Assembly: GCA_028293745.1 (NCBI GenBank)
Contig: JAQGOF010000155.1
Coordinates: 37,376 to 101,375 of the forward strand
DNA: 64,000 bases
Source: Gammaproteobacteria bacterium
Lineage (GTDB): Bacteria; Pseudomonadota; Gammaproteobacteria; Steroidobacterales; Steroidobacteraceae
Direction of reading: 5' to 3'
Part shown: positions 52,597 to 62,032 of the stretch, piece by piece
Position numbering within the stretch: position 1 is the first letter of the stretch
How the letters are laid out: every line of letters begins with the position of its first letter
Position numbers and translations under genes: made by a program
Notes under the pieces: model-generated
What the model was told of the DNA's origin: nothing
Databases searched by the model: none
The model's input: the letters and a program-made list of their open reading frames with translations, nothing else

Positions 52597-55089
52597 TCAT
52601 TTCTGCGGGTCAGAGGCGGTGAAGGGCGAGCAACAGGGCGTGCCGACGGCATGGAGCTCCATGATCTCGGCGCGCGTACCGTCCGGATCGAGAAGATTGA
52701 GCTGCCACTTGGCGTCTCGGCCGATTTTGGGAGTATTCGACTGACCCGCGAGCCGGTCTGCGTTCCACAACAGCGTGTAGGCGGCTCGGGCGTCCGGCAC
52801 ACCAAGTGAAAAGTGATCGAGCACGCCCAGATCGGCGCGGCTCATTGTCGAGGGGATGCCGCGGCCGTCCGGGGTACCCACGATCATGTATTCGAGCCAG
52901 TCCGTGCCGTCCGGGACCTGCTGGGAGACCCAGGTCGGCGTATCGTCCTTCATTCCGCCGATCCAATAAGGCCTGAAACCCAGCACCGCGCGGAAGAAGC
53001 TGTCCTCCAGTGCGCGATTGTGGACGATGAACCCAACATGGATGATGTGGTTGGATAGAGAGTTGGCCGGCACGTCCGGTGTATTCGGCGGGGGCTCCAT
53101 GAATTCGATCCTGTTGCCTTCGGGGTCGATCACATCGAACCAGCGGCTGCCATCGCCCCCTCTTTCCACCTTCCCGGGCACGAGCTTCTGCCCTGCCAGG
53201 TAGTTGCGCAGGGCCTTGGCATCGGTCGTGATGAAGGCAACATGGTCCAGCCGATTGATGGATGCGGATCCGGACGGTATTGGCAGGACCTCGACGAATT
53301 GGGTCGGTGCAAGGTAGTAGCGGACGCCCTTGGGGTTTTCAGGATCGTCACCCTTCATCGCCCCGAGGTCGTGAACATAGAAGCGCTCTGTCCTGGCAGG
53401 GTCCGTCGCATAGACGGCGATATGAGAGACGCCCGTGATCTGTGGGCGCGCCGAAGCGGCGGCGGGCGGAAGAGCGCCCGCGGCTCGAGTCGCCTCGGCG
53501 GCGGCGGTCGCGCCGACACCCGTGGCGCCGGGCAACATTTGATAGCTCACAAACGCCAGGTGAGTGGCGTCGCCCCAGCCGTACATTGAAAAGCTTCCCC
53601 GGTTGCCCTGGAAGCTCGCCACCGTCCGAATCAATCCATCAGCGGCAGAAATGACCTTGAGGGACATAACGCCGATATCAGGGCTGTCTTGTGTTGTCGG
53701 TCGGGATGGCTCGCCCAGGAATGCGACTGTCTTGCCATCGGGCGCAACGTGCGGTGATGAGTTGAGATTGTCATCATCGGTGATCTGCTCCGGGGCCGAG
53801 CCATCAGGGTGCATGCGCCAGATCTGCAACCCTCCAGAGCGCCAGGAATCGAAATAGATAAACTTGCCGTCCGGAGAATAATCCGGCCCGTCGTTGATGG
53901 TGTCGTTTGTCAGCCGAAGCTCGGTCCCGCCTTCCACGGGGACACTGAATATATCTGCCTTGCCTGCGCTGCCACGTGTGAACGCAATGGTCCGGCTGTC
54001 GGGCGCCCACGCGTGGAAATAACTGGATGTCGCGCCATTTGTCACCTTGCGCGGCGTACCGCCGCCCGCTGCAGGTAGAACATAGACGTCGTGCAGAGCA
54101 CCTTTCGCCTCAGCACAACTCACCGCTAACAGCTTGCCATCCGGTGACAGGCCGAAGTTTCCCGAGCAACCGACCAGCTTGCCCGTCTCTATCACCTGCG
54201 GCGTACCGCCAGCGGGCGGGTCGAGATAGGGAATCCTCTGAATATGGCCGCCTTCATGCACGTAGATGCTCTTGCCGTCCGGCGCCCAGTTGGGGGACTG
54301 CACATAGGCATTGACCGAGCGGACGACAATCGCGCGGCGGAATTGGTCGTTGGTCGAGATCGTCTGCACGGTACTGTACAGCGAGGGTTGCAAATTCTTC
54401 GCCGCGGGCGCCAGCGGCTGCAGGCTCACATGAGAGAACTCGACCTTGTCGGTCGTATTCACATCGTGCGAGACGGCCCCGAGGCCGACGTAGAACGGCT
54501 CCTCGAGATGCAGTGTGACCGAGGCGCCGACCTGTTGGAGCGGTTCCCCCTTCTTCGACAGAAACAGGGTGAAGGTATCGCCATGCTTTTCGATGCGGAC
54601 TGTCCTGGGTGCATCGATATTGAGCTCGACGTCCTCGGAGTTGGCGCCGCGTTCGCGGCGAAACTGCAGTGCCATCAGGCCCGAACCGTGCCAGGAAGCA
54701 CCCACATACCTGCCGCCCGCATCGAGTGTCTGGCGAAACATCAGTATGCCCTTGCGATGCGGGTCGGGCTCGTGGTTGCAGGTATGTGCCGGGAAGGTGA
54801 CATCGGCCGTCAGCACCATGTCGCCGGATGCCTTCTTCCACAAGTAATGGAAGTTATCGACGTGATACCAGGTGTTGGCGCCAGCGGCCGTCACTGTGTA
54901 GCCCCCCGTATTGGGATCGTACTTGGCGGTACCCGCCGGTCTGACTGTGCCCACATCGCTCTGGCTCTCGAACAAGCCCAACGTGTTGGTACCTTCCGCC
55001 GCCAGCAGACGTGCTGCCGGCCGCACAGCCCCGCCGCAGGCCGTTACGATCGCAGCCCCGACGATCCACGCCTTCAGATGCTTGCGCAT
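52597..55089 (-). CDS. Lipoprotein fusing LamG-like domain, PD40 propeller and two VOC domains
   Basis: About 830 residues. A signal with lipobox-like VTAC near residue 17 is followed by a concanavalin/DUF1349-like sandwich (about 35-225). A TolB-like PD40 propeller (about 255-540) has repeats such as PNWAPDGKSIYV, FGLSPDGKLLAV and PDYSPDGKFIYF. Two vicinal-oxygen-chelate domains follow (about 555-680 and 690-815), with ISHIAVYATD-like and HIIHVGFIVH starts. The His/Glu residues of VOC metal sites seem retained (LDHVAFIT, NRIEFMEPPP). The function is unknown. The start MRKHLKAWIV has GGTGAGGG upstream. Confidence 0.8.
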   Translation of the reverse strand: MRKHLKAWIVGAAIVTACGGAVRPAARLLAAEGTNTLGLFESQSDVGTVRPAGTAKYDPNTGGYTVTAAGANTWYHVDNFHYLWKKASGDMVLTADVTFPAHTCNHEPDPHRKGILMFRQTLDAGGRYVGASWHGSGLMALQFRRERGANSEDVELNIDAPRTVRIEKHGDTFTLFLSKKGEPLQQVGASVTLHLEEPFYVGLGAVSHDVNTTDKVEFSHVSLQPLAPAAKNLQPSLYSTVQTISTNDQFRRAIVVRSVNAYVQSPNWAPDGKSIYVHEGGHIQRIPYLDPPAGGTPQVIETGKLVGCSGNFGLSPDGKLLAVSCAEAKGALHDVYVLPAAGGGTPRKVTNGATSSYFHAWAPDSRTIAFTRGSAGKADIFSVPVEGGTELRLTNDTINDGPDYSPDGKFIYFDSWRSGGLQIWRMHPDGSAPEQITDDDNLNSSPHVAPDGKTVAFLGEPSRPTTQDSPDIGVMSLKVISAADGLIRTVASFQGNRGSFSMYGWGDATHLAFVSYQMLPGATGVGATAAAEATRAAGALPPAAASARPQITGVSHIAVYATDPARTERFYVHDLGAMKGDDPENPKGVRYYLAPTQFVEVLPIPSGSASINRLDHVAFITTDAKALRNYLAGQKLVPGKVERGGDGSRWFDVIDPEGNRIEFMEPPPNTPDVPANSLSNHIIHVGFIVHNRALEDSFFRAVLGFRPYWIGGMKDDTPTWVSQQVPDGTDWLEYMIVGTPDGRGIPSTMSRADLGVLDHFSLGVPDARAAYTLLWNADRLAGQSNTPKIGRDAKWQLNLLDPDGTRAEIMELHAVGTPCCSPFTASDPQK

Positions 55090-55165
55090 CGTGCCCCCCT
55101 CACCTTGCATCTTGCCCCCTCGGTGCCCGCGCAGTAGCAGGAACCTGTTCCGAACAGTGCTAACT

Positions 55166-58100
55166 TCACTTGATGTAACGATTCGCGAACGTCAGAAACG
55201 CAGGCCAGTTGGGTCCGTCAGTGTGGCCGCCGCTGTGCTGTCGGAAAGCAATATCACCGTCGATCAGCGCCGTCTCCATCGGCGGAAACACGCTGGTCCC
55301 CAAATCCTTCCTACCGAGCAGCTTGTAAACCGGACCGGCGCCGACGGCGCCGAGAAACATGCCCTTGGCATCCACCCAGCCACCTTCCACGGACTGCGAT
55401 CCACTACTGACAAACACCGGTCGCGGGGCGCACAAGGCGATCAGCTCGTGCGCGTCGACGGGCAGATCCGCCACCGTCCGCGGCCCCGCGTACTCGAGGA
55501 AGTTGCCCGCCATCCAGTGATATTCGGCGCTCGAGGCCAGGTTCTCCACCTGCTCGCCGAAGTTGCGGCGTGAGATTTTGGCGCCGCCCTCTCCGGAGGA
55601 GCCGACCAATGCGATCGCGAACCGCGGCTCGTAGGCCATGGCGACGAGCGCCGCCTTGCCATACCGCGACAGGCCCTCAATTCCAACCTGCCGCGCATCC
55701 ACGTGAGGGTCGGTCTCGAAATAATCCAACGCCCGGCTGGCGCCCCACGCCCACGCCCGTAGCGCTCCCCAATCATCGAGCTTGCGAGGCTGCCCCTCGT
55801 TGGTGAGCCCGATGACTCCCTGAGTCAGGCCTTCGCCGCTGTCTGCCTGTATGCTCGTCGGAATGAGGACGGCATAACCCCAGCCCTTCGCGAGAACCTG
55901 GCTCTGCCAGCTCGGGCCCGTTCCCATGAACGTAGCCCACTGTGCGGGGGTGAAACGTTTTCGCAAGGCAGCCAGAGCGTCCGGACTCAGTCCGAATTCC
56001 ATGATCACGGGTACCGGCCCTGCCGCCCGGGCCGGCGTGGTCAAGGTCAGGGCGATATCCACGTTGATCAGCGGATAGGCCGAGCTGTCGACATGACCGG
56101 TGACCTGCTTCGTGATCACCGGCACACCGCCAACGCTCTCCCGATCAGTCCGTGTGACGCGCCAGATCACTTTCGGGACGTCGCGTGGCACGCGGCCATA
56201 CACTTCACTGTCGAACGCCGCGGCTATTTCTGCACGGCGCTGTTTCCACCACACATCGCTCGTCTTCACCCTTCTGCCATCATTTAATACGAGCGGGTCC
56301 GGGAGTCGCAGGTTTGGACTCACCCTGGACTCATCGAAGTTCGCCGCATTCGGCGACTGCGAATCTCCATCCGGCCCGCGCCGCAGCGAGTCGATATGCA
56401 GCAGCTTCATGATCCGGGCGTGGTCCTGTTCGCTGCTCAGGTGTACAGGCGGCGACACAACACGCAGTTCGAAAGGCACCGCCGGAAGACCGGCAGCGTC
56501 GGCCAACGTACACACCGGACTATCAGCCCAGCAGTAACGGACTCGCGTCGGCGACGAGCCGGTCGGAACTGGCAGCACCACCCGGGATCCCTCGATCTGC
56601 GCGGAGGCGAACCGGCAACTGTGCGGCGCATCGTCGCACAGCTCGAAAGCGATCGGTGTGGCGTGACTGTAGGCAACGAGTCCGCCTTCCACGTCGGTAA
56701 AGTCGACCACGATCCCATTCGAATCGCGCGTCGCGCTCACGGGAACCGGTCCCGAAGGTGGGGTCGATTCACCGAAGATCACGTGACGTGCTGCGTTCGC
56801 GAGGCGCCGGGCGACGTCCTGCTTGTTGGTTGGATGCAGATTGTGGGGATCGCCGATGTCGACGGTTACGGCCAGACCTGCATGCGCGTCATGGGCAACC
56901 GCAAGACGTTGCGCTTCACGGAGCTCTGCCCAACCGGATTCCGTGGGCGCGGTCGGCAGTGCGCCGTAGTTTGGCAACTGGACGATGAGGAACGGGAGAT
57001 CCCGGCCAAACTGCCGCCGCCAGTCCGACATGAGAGTCTCTAGCAATGAGCGATACGATTGCGGCTCGCCGCTGTTGGATTCGCCCTGGTACCAGAGCGC
57101 AGCTCGCAGGCCATAACCGCCGAGCGGCGCAATCATCGCGTTGTACATCGTGCTCAGACCACCTACCGACTCCCAAGGAGCCCGAGGTTGAGTACCAACC
57201 GCGCCAGGCACCACGCGATATTCCCACACGCCGGTCAGCGGAATGGACTCTCCGCCAGGAAGATGCAGTGCGCGCCTCTCTCCTTTGGCCAGCAAGCCTC
57301 CAGGGCCGTATGTCGTGGCGACGTTAACGACCAGGACATTTTCTCCCGCGTGCAGCCGGCCGCGAGGAATCTCATATGTCCGATCGGTTTCGTAGCCGAA
57401 GGTATTGCCGAGCGCACGGCCATTCATCCAGGTCTCGTCAACCTGGTTGATGGCCCCCAGTGACAGCTTCGCGCTACCGGAGGCGGCGATGAGGGCCTGC
57501 GCAGGGGTCAAATTGATTCGCGTTCGATACCAGAGTGCGCCCGTGAAGTCGGCAAGCGCCGTGTCGCCCCAGGTACGCCAGTCACCGAGCCCGCCCGGAG
57601 CGCTGCGCCATTGTTCTGCGGGCTCTTTCGTCAGTGCCGCCGATTCTCGCCCCGGAGACTGGGCAGGCCCCGAGCCCTGCTTTGGCTCCTGCGTGAGTCG
57701 CCTTGCGATCCAAGGTTCGCTCCCTGGGCGATCACCGGACCCTGCGCGCCACCATTGCTCCCATAGGTGCGCGAACTGCTTTTGGGCGGCTGCCGGATCC
57801 TGCGCATACAGTCGTAACAATCGCAGCCCCGATTCATAACCTCCGAGAGCTTGCAGCGCCGCGGCGCTGATCCACGGACGAATGTTCGCGCCACCCCATG
57901 TCGATTGGATGAGGCCGATCGGCACGTGCGTGAAGCTCTGCAGCTCGCGCGCAAAGAAGAAACAGACTGCCGACCAGTCAGGCACCGTCTCAGGGGATGC
58001 GACCTGCCAAGCGACCGGATTCTGAAAGTGTGTCAACGGCACCGGATTGATCGCCTGATGGATGCCAGCCAGGCGAATCGTGTTGTTGGCTGACTTGCGG

Positions 58101-58543
58101 ATCTCGTCGTAGGAGTTGCTGGCTCGCAGGAGCTGCATCTCCATGTTGGATTGCCCCGAGCACAGGAACACATCACCGAGCAGAATGTCCTGCACCGCCT
58201 GGCGCGCACCGGAGCTACCCTGAGCCGTGAGCTCGTACGGCCCACCGGCGGCCATTGCCGGCAACTGCGTGCTCCAGCGCCCCGAAGCATCCGCCTGGGC
58301 GCGGACCGTCGAGGTGCCCAGGGTGACCGTCACGGTTTCACCATTCGCGGCCTGCCCCCAGACAGCAATGGGCTGCTCGCGTTGCAATACCGCGTGATCC
58401 TGAAAAAGCTCGTGCAGCAGGCTCGTCTGCACACCGGCCGGAGCGGGTGACTGCGCACGCGCTACTGCTGCCAACACTGTCAGGAACAGGAACGCGACCG
58501 CTCGCCATCGCACGGCGACAGGGCCAGTAAGTGCTGCGCGCAA
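55166..58543 (-). CDS. SASA acetylesterase fused to CE15 glucuronoyl esterase
   Basis: A 1125-residue secreted protein with a signal peptide of about 30 residues. The N-terminal sialate-O-acetylesterase-type module (about 35-690) has the GDVFLCSGQSNMEM nucleophile region near 130 and GDPHNLHPTNK for the late catalytic pair. The C-terminal module (about 715-1125) is CE15, with nucleophile GLSRYGKAAL near 956 and catalytic His in HSGGHTDGPN. CE15 cleaves the ester between lignin and 4-O-methyl-glucuronoxylan. The pair would strip acetyl and lignin-linked groups from xylan. It is divergent from the TonB receptor across a shared operator region. Confidence 0.9.
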   Translation of the reverse strand: MRAALTGPVAVRWRAVAFLFLTVLAAVARAQSPAPAGVQTSLLHELFQDHAVLQREQPIAVWGQAANGETVTVTLGTSTVRAQADASGRWSTQLPAMAAGGPYELTAQGSSGARQAVQDILLGDVFLCSGQSNMEMQLLRASNSYDEIRKSANNTIRLAGIHQAINPVPLTHFQNPVAWQVASPETVPDWSAVCFFFARELQSFTHVPIGLIQSTWGGANIRPWISAAALQALGGYESGLRLLRLYAQDPAAAQKQFAHLWEQWWRAGSGDRPGSEPWIARRLTQEPKQGSGPAQSPGRESAALTKEPAEQWRSAPGGLGDWRTWGDTALADFTGALWYRTRINLTPAQALIAASGSAKLSLGAINQVDETWMNGRALGNTFGYETDRTYEIPRGRLHAGENVLVVNVATTYGPGGLLAKGERRALHLPGGESIPLTGVWEYRVVPGAVGTQPRAPWESVGGLSTMYNAMIAPLGGYGLRAALWYQGESNSGEPQSYRSLLETLMSDWRRQFGRDLPFLIVQLPNYGALPTAPTESGWAELREAQRLAVAHDAHAGLAVTVDIGDPHNLHPTNKQDVARRLANAARHVIFGESTPPSGPVPVSATRDSNGIVVDFTDVEGGLVAYSHATPIAFELCDDAPHSCRFASAQIEGSRVVLPVPTGSSPTRVRYCWADSPVCTLADAAGLPAVPFELRVVSPPVHLSSEQDHARIMKLLHIDSLRRGPDGDSQSPNAANFDESRVSPNLRLPDPLVLNDGRRVKTSDVWWKQRRAEIAAAFDSEVYGRVPRDVPKVIWRVTRTDRESVGGVPVITKQVTGHVDSSAYPLINVDIALTLTTPARAAGPVPVIMEFGLSPDALAALRKRFTPAQWATFMGTGPSWQSQVLAKGWGYAVLIPTSIQADSGEGLTQGVIGLTNEGQPRKLDDWGALRAWAWGASRALDYFETDPHVDARQVGIEGLSRYGKAALVAMAYEPRFAIALVGSSGEGGAKISRRNFGEQVENLASSAEYHWMAGNFLEYAGPRTVADLPVDAHELIALCAPRPVFVSSGSQSVEGGWVDAKGMFLGAVGAGPVYKLLGRKDLGTSVFPPMETALIDGDIAFRQHSGGHTDGPNWPAFLTFANRYIK

Positions 58544-58703
58544 TTCAAACCTCCAACGCCAGGCAAACGGCAGACAACATCGCGGGCCTTGCAGGGTATG
58601 ACCCGCCGCATGCCCATGGCCAGCCGCAGATGTTGCAATCGCGCCCTACCGACGTGATCGCAGTTGCTACGGGGTTTGAAGTATGCATATACTCAGCCCA
58701 CCA

Positions 58704-58717
58704 AGATAGCGCTACCA
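58704..58717. promoter_or_regulatory. xyl-box-like operator 1
   Basis: AGATAGCGCTACCA; on the other strand TGGTAGCGCTATCT, close to the Xanthomonas xyl-box TGGTAGCGCTAACA bound by a LacI-family regulator. The AGCGCT centre is at 58710.5, between the divergent SASA-CE15 and TonB receptor genes. Confidence 0.65.
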
Positions 58718-58747
58718 TAAATGCAGGGGGCCCTTCCACTGCAAGCA

Positions 58748-58761
58748 TGAGAGCGCTATCA
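58748..58761. promoter_or_regulatory. xyl-box-like operator 2
   Basis: TGAGAGCGCTATCA, a near-perfect palindrome centred on AGCGCT at 58754.5, 44 bases from operator 1. Confidence 0.65.
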
Positions 58762-58769
58762 TCGGTAAA

Positions 58770-58783
58770 TGACAGCGCTATCA
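58770..58783. promoter_or_regulatory. xyl-box-like operator 3
   Basis: TGACAGCGCTATCA, centred at 58776.5, 22 bases (two helical turns) from operator 2. Confidence 0.65.
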
Positions 58784-58870
58784 TTCGGGGGCGCTGCTAT
58801 TCGGACCTCGTCGCGATGTAGGGCGCGTGGGAGACGATATTGAGGGGGCTTCCAAAGGTTTTCTAAGTAG

Positions 58871-58898
58871 CAGGCCGCGTCATTCAGACCGCGGCCTG
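58871..58898 (+). promoter_or_regulatory. Hairpin in the leader of the TonB receptor gene
   Basis: CAGGCCGCG and CGCGGCCTG form a nine-base perfect stem with a ten-base loop, 43 bases before the receptor ATG. No U-tract follows, so it is not a standard terminator; it may stabilise the leader or act in attenuation. Confidence 0.5.
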
Positions 58899-58941
58899 TC
58901 GTTGCGTGTTTGCAACATTCTTAAGGTTGGGGGGATTTCGA

Positions 58942-61900
58942 ATGAGCCGAAAGACACGGCGAAATGCGTTCCGCAAGTCAGCCAGGATTTCTCATGGAGC
59001 CGCCAAGAGCTCCACCTGCAGCAAGTTAGGCCTGTCAGGCTTCACGTTAGGCTCCATGGCCATCGGCAGCACGCTGTTTGCCGCCGAGCCAGCAGATGCG
59101 CCGGCCGCTCCCGCATCGGGGCCGGCGGAGTTGCAGGAAGTGGTGGTCACGGGTATCCGCGCCTCCCTGCAGAAGAGCCTTGACATCAAAGAGCAGTCGC
59201 TCGGCGTCGTGGATGCCATCTCGGCGGAAGACATCGGCGCCTTCCCTGACGCCAGCCTCGGCGAGGCCATGCAGCGCGTCCCGGGCGTGACCGTCACGCG
59301 CACGGTCCAGGGTGGTATGGGGAGCGGCGCAGAGCTATTCACCGGCAACCCGTCGAGCATCACCGTCCGCGGCTTCGGTGGTGACTTCACCGAAACTCTC
59401 ATCGACGGGCGGCCGCAGGCCTCAGCAGCAGGCCGCACATTCGATTTCGCCTCCGTCGGAGCCGATTTCGTAACAGAGGTCGACGTACACAAGACCCCGG
59501 ATTTCAACCTCTCCTCCGGGGCTGTCGGCGCGACAGTGAACATTAAATTCCCGAAGCCCTTCGATCACCTTGGTCCGCAGGCGCGCGCGTTCGGCTCAAT
59601 GACCGACACCACGAATGACGGTTCCTTCCGCCCGTCATTCGGTGCGCTGTTCAGCGACACGTTCTTCGAAGACACGCTGGGCATATTGGTCCTCGGGGAC
59701 TACTCGGACACAAGGGTGAGCTCGCATCACCTCGATATCGTGGGTTGGAAAGGCGCGTACCTCAATTCCTGCCAGATGGCGGGCGGTCCGGCCTGTCTGG
59801 ATCCAAACGGGAACGTGATTCCCAAGAACGCACTGATCCTTGGAACCGATAAGGCCCACAGCCCAGTCAACCCGAACAACGCGTTCCCAAGCTGGTATAT
59901 ACAGGATTACGCGCTCTACAACGATCGCACCGACGACCGGCGCAAGGACGGGCGGGCCGTGCTGCAATGGCACCCAACGGATGCCGTGCTGATCACTCTG
60001 GATGACACCTACTCCGATGACCACGTCACCTCCACGCGGTACCAGTACACCACCTGGTTCAACGCTAACAGGCTGGTCAATGTAGTGCAGGATGCCAACG
60101 GCACCATCACCAATTTCGACTACGGTCCGGCACCCACCGACCTGGATTCAACTGCCCAAGGGCAATACATCCAGAACAATACGTTAGGCCTGAACGTCAA
60201 ATGGGATGTAAACGAGCACTGGACGGCGGGGCTCGATGCCGACCAGTCGTCCTCGCACCTGAACCCCCACGGCGAGCTCAGCGGCCTCAATGTAGACGTG
60301 GGATACGGTCCCTCGTACAACGTCAACTCGCCAAATTTCGCCGCGAACCAGGCTGCGGGCTTTCCCAACGGGTACGTAGCGGGCATCAACGTGCCGGGTG
60401 GCAGCGACCAATTGCCGCACTACACGGCGTACGGCCCGAATAACAACCCGGGAAACGTTTTCGGCTTGAGTCCGCTCATCCTCGGCTCACACGTCCTGCC
60501 AATCACATCAAACCGCGCCAGGGACTACATCAACCAGGCTAAGGCGGATATCGACTGGCACTCGGGCGACACCAACGTGAACGTCGGGCTGCAGTTCAAG
60601 GAGGACACGCGTAACGCCTACGCCCTCAGCACCTTCGCCAACAGTGCCTGGCAGCTCTGGAACGGTTATGGTGCGCCCTCGGGTAATACGCAAGGTGTCA
60701 CTCTGCCCGCATCGTTGTTCGCGAACTCGGGCGCCATCAACACCTCGAACTTCTTCCCCGGCTTCAGCAACAACGGCCAGCTGCCGCCGATTTTCGCGTA
60801 CAACCCCTGGACGGTGTACAACTATCTGGTCGGCCTCGGGGCGGGGGGCGCGAATCCAAACACGATCTCACCGGTTCCGCCCAATTGTGTTGCCGGAACG
60901 TTGGGCTGCTACTCGCCTTACACTGGAGGCCCGGAGCCGCTCCCCCTGGATCCAGGGTCCGTATCGTTCGTCCAGGAGAAGACGTACGCACCGTTCGCCG
61001 TTCTCCAGCAAAAGCTCAACGTCGCCGACCGGCCCTTGATGGTGAACCTGGGTCTGCGCTACGAGAAGACCCAGGTCAAGACGGGAGGTTACGGCCGGCT
61101 ACCAACCGGGATGGCGGTGGTTGCAGGGGACCAGACGGCATTCAACTTCTTCTACACCCCGACCATCTTTCTCACGGAGTCGCACTCGTACAAATACTTC
61201 CTGCCAAGCCTGGATTTGAACTACAGGCTCCTGCCGGAGTTGAAGGTGAGGTTCGATGCTTCGCGGACCCTCACCCGGCCGCCGCTCAACGAGATCACGC
61301 CGACACTGAGCATTGGCGGGCGCGTGGGCGCATTGACCGCGACGGGCAACAATCCGGGTCTGCTGCCCTACCTGTCGAACAACTTCGATCTGGGCGCGGA
61401 GTGGTACTACGGGGAGAACGAGTACCTGGCCGTAGATGGGTTCTTCAAGCACGTGAGTCAGTTCCCGGAGCAGCAGACGGTCAACGTCAACATCAACAAC
61501 GTACAGGATCCGACGACCTCGGCGACCGCGGTGTGGGCCGAGACCACGTTCGTCAACGCGCCCTCGGCGAACGTCTACGGCGCGGAGATCGCATGGCAGA
61601 AGATGCTGAAGTGGGGCTTTGGGTACCAGTTGAACGGGACTATCGTTCACACGAACCACCCGTATGACCGCTACAACCTTACTAACCAGTTCTATCTCCC
61701 AGGTCTGGCAAACTCGGCAAACTTCGTTGGTTTCTATCAGAGAGGCGGGTTCCAGGCACGGCTGGCCGTGAACTGGACGGCTGAGCAGCTCATATCGACG
61801 ACTCAGGAGCAGAATGGTGGGCAATTCGGTAACGAGCCGACCTTCACCAGGGCGTTTACGGAGGTTGACTTCAGCACCCAGTATGACCTCAACGAGCATT

Positions 61901-62031
61901 TCAGCGTATTCTTCAAGGCGCTGAATCTGACCAACTCGGAGATCGTCGAGCACGGGCGCTTCAGCAATCAGATCCTGAACGTGCAGGATATCGGAAGGAC
62001 CTTTACCATGGGCGTGCGCGCCAAGTTGTAG
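58942..62031 (+). CDS. TonB-dependent receptor, Xanthomonas/Caulobacter carbohydrate type
   Basis: About 1029 residues. An unusually long basic N terminus precedes the signal hydrophobic segment and the TonB-box-like EVVVTGIRASLQKSL. The plug (SAEDIGAFPDASLGEAMQRV, VRGFGGDFTETLIDGR) is typical of the TIGR01782-type receptors used for plant-polysaccharide oligosaccharides. The barrel ends GRTFTMGVRAKL. The start MSRKTRRN is favoured over the open frame 12 codons upstream. It probably imports xylan-derived oligosaccharides, given the esterase and operators next to it. It begins an operon with the next two genes. Confidence 0.92.
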   Translation: MSRKTRRNAFRKSARISHGAAKSSTCSKLGLSGFTLGSMAIGSTLFAAEPADAPAAPASGPAELQEVVVTGIRASLQKSLDIKEQSLGVVDAISAEDIGAFPDASLGEAMQRVPGVTVTRTVQGGMGSGAELFTGNPSSITVRGFGGDFTETLIDGRPQASAAGRTFDFASVGADFVTEVDVHKTPDFNLSSGAVGATVNIKFPKPFDHLGPQARAFGSMTDTTNDGSFRPSFGALFSDTFFEDTLGILVLGDYSDTRVSSHHLDIVGWKGAYLNSCQMAGGPACLDPNGNVIPKNALILGTDKAHSPVNPNNAFPSWYIQDYALYNDRTDDRRKDGRAVLQWHPTDAVLITLDDTYSDDHVTSTRYQYTTWFNANRLVNVVQDANGTITNFDYGPAPTDLDSTAQGQYIQNNTLGLNVKWDVNEHWTAGLDADQSSSHLNPHGELSGLNVDVGYGPSYNVNSPNFAANQAAGFPNGYVAGINVPGGSDQLPHYTAYGPNNNPGNVFGLSPLILGSHVLPITSNRARDYINQAKADIDWHSGDTNVNVGLQFKEDTRNAYALSTFANSAWQLWNGYGAPSGNTQGVTLPASLFANSGAINTSNFFPGFSNNGQLPPIFAYNPWTVYNYLVGLGAGGANPNTISPVPPNCVAGTLGCYSPYTGGPEPLPLDPGSVSFVQEKTYAPFAVLQQKLNVADRPLMVNLGLRYEKTQVKTGGYGRLPTGMAVVAGDQTAFNFFYTPTIFLTESHSYKYFLPSLDLNYRLLPELKVRFDASRTLTRPPLNEITPTLSIGGRVGALTATGNNPGLLPYLSNNFDLGAEWYYGENEYLAVDGFFKHVSQFPEQQTVNVNINNVQDPTTSATAVWAETTFVNAPSANVYGAEIAWQKMLKWGFGYQLNGTIVHTNHPYDRYNLTNQFYLPGLANSANFVGFYQRGGFQARLAVNWTAEQLISTTQEQNGGQFGNEPTFTRAFTEVDFSTQYDLNEHFSVFFKALNLTNSEIVEHGRFSNQILNVQDIGRTFTMGVRAKL

Positions 62032-62032
62032 C

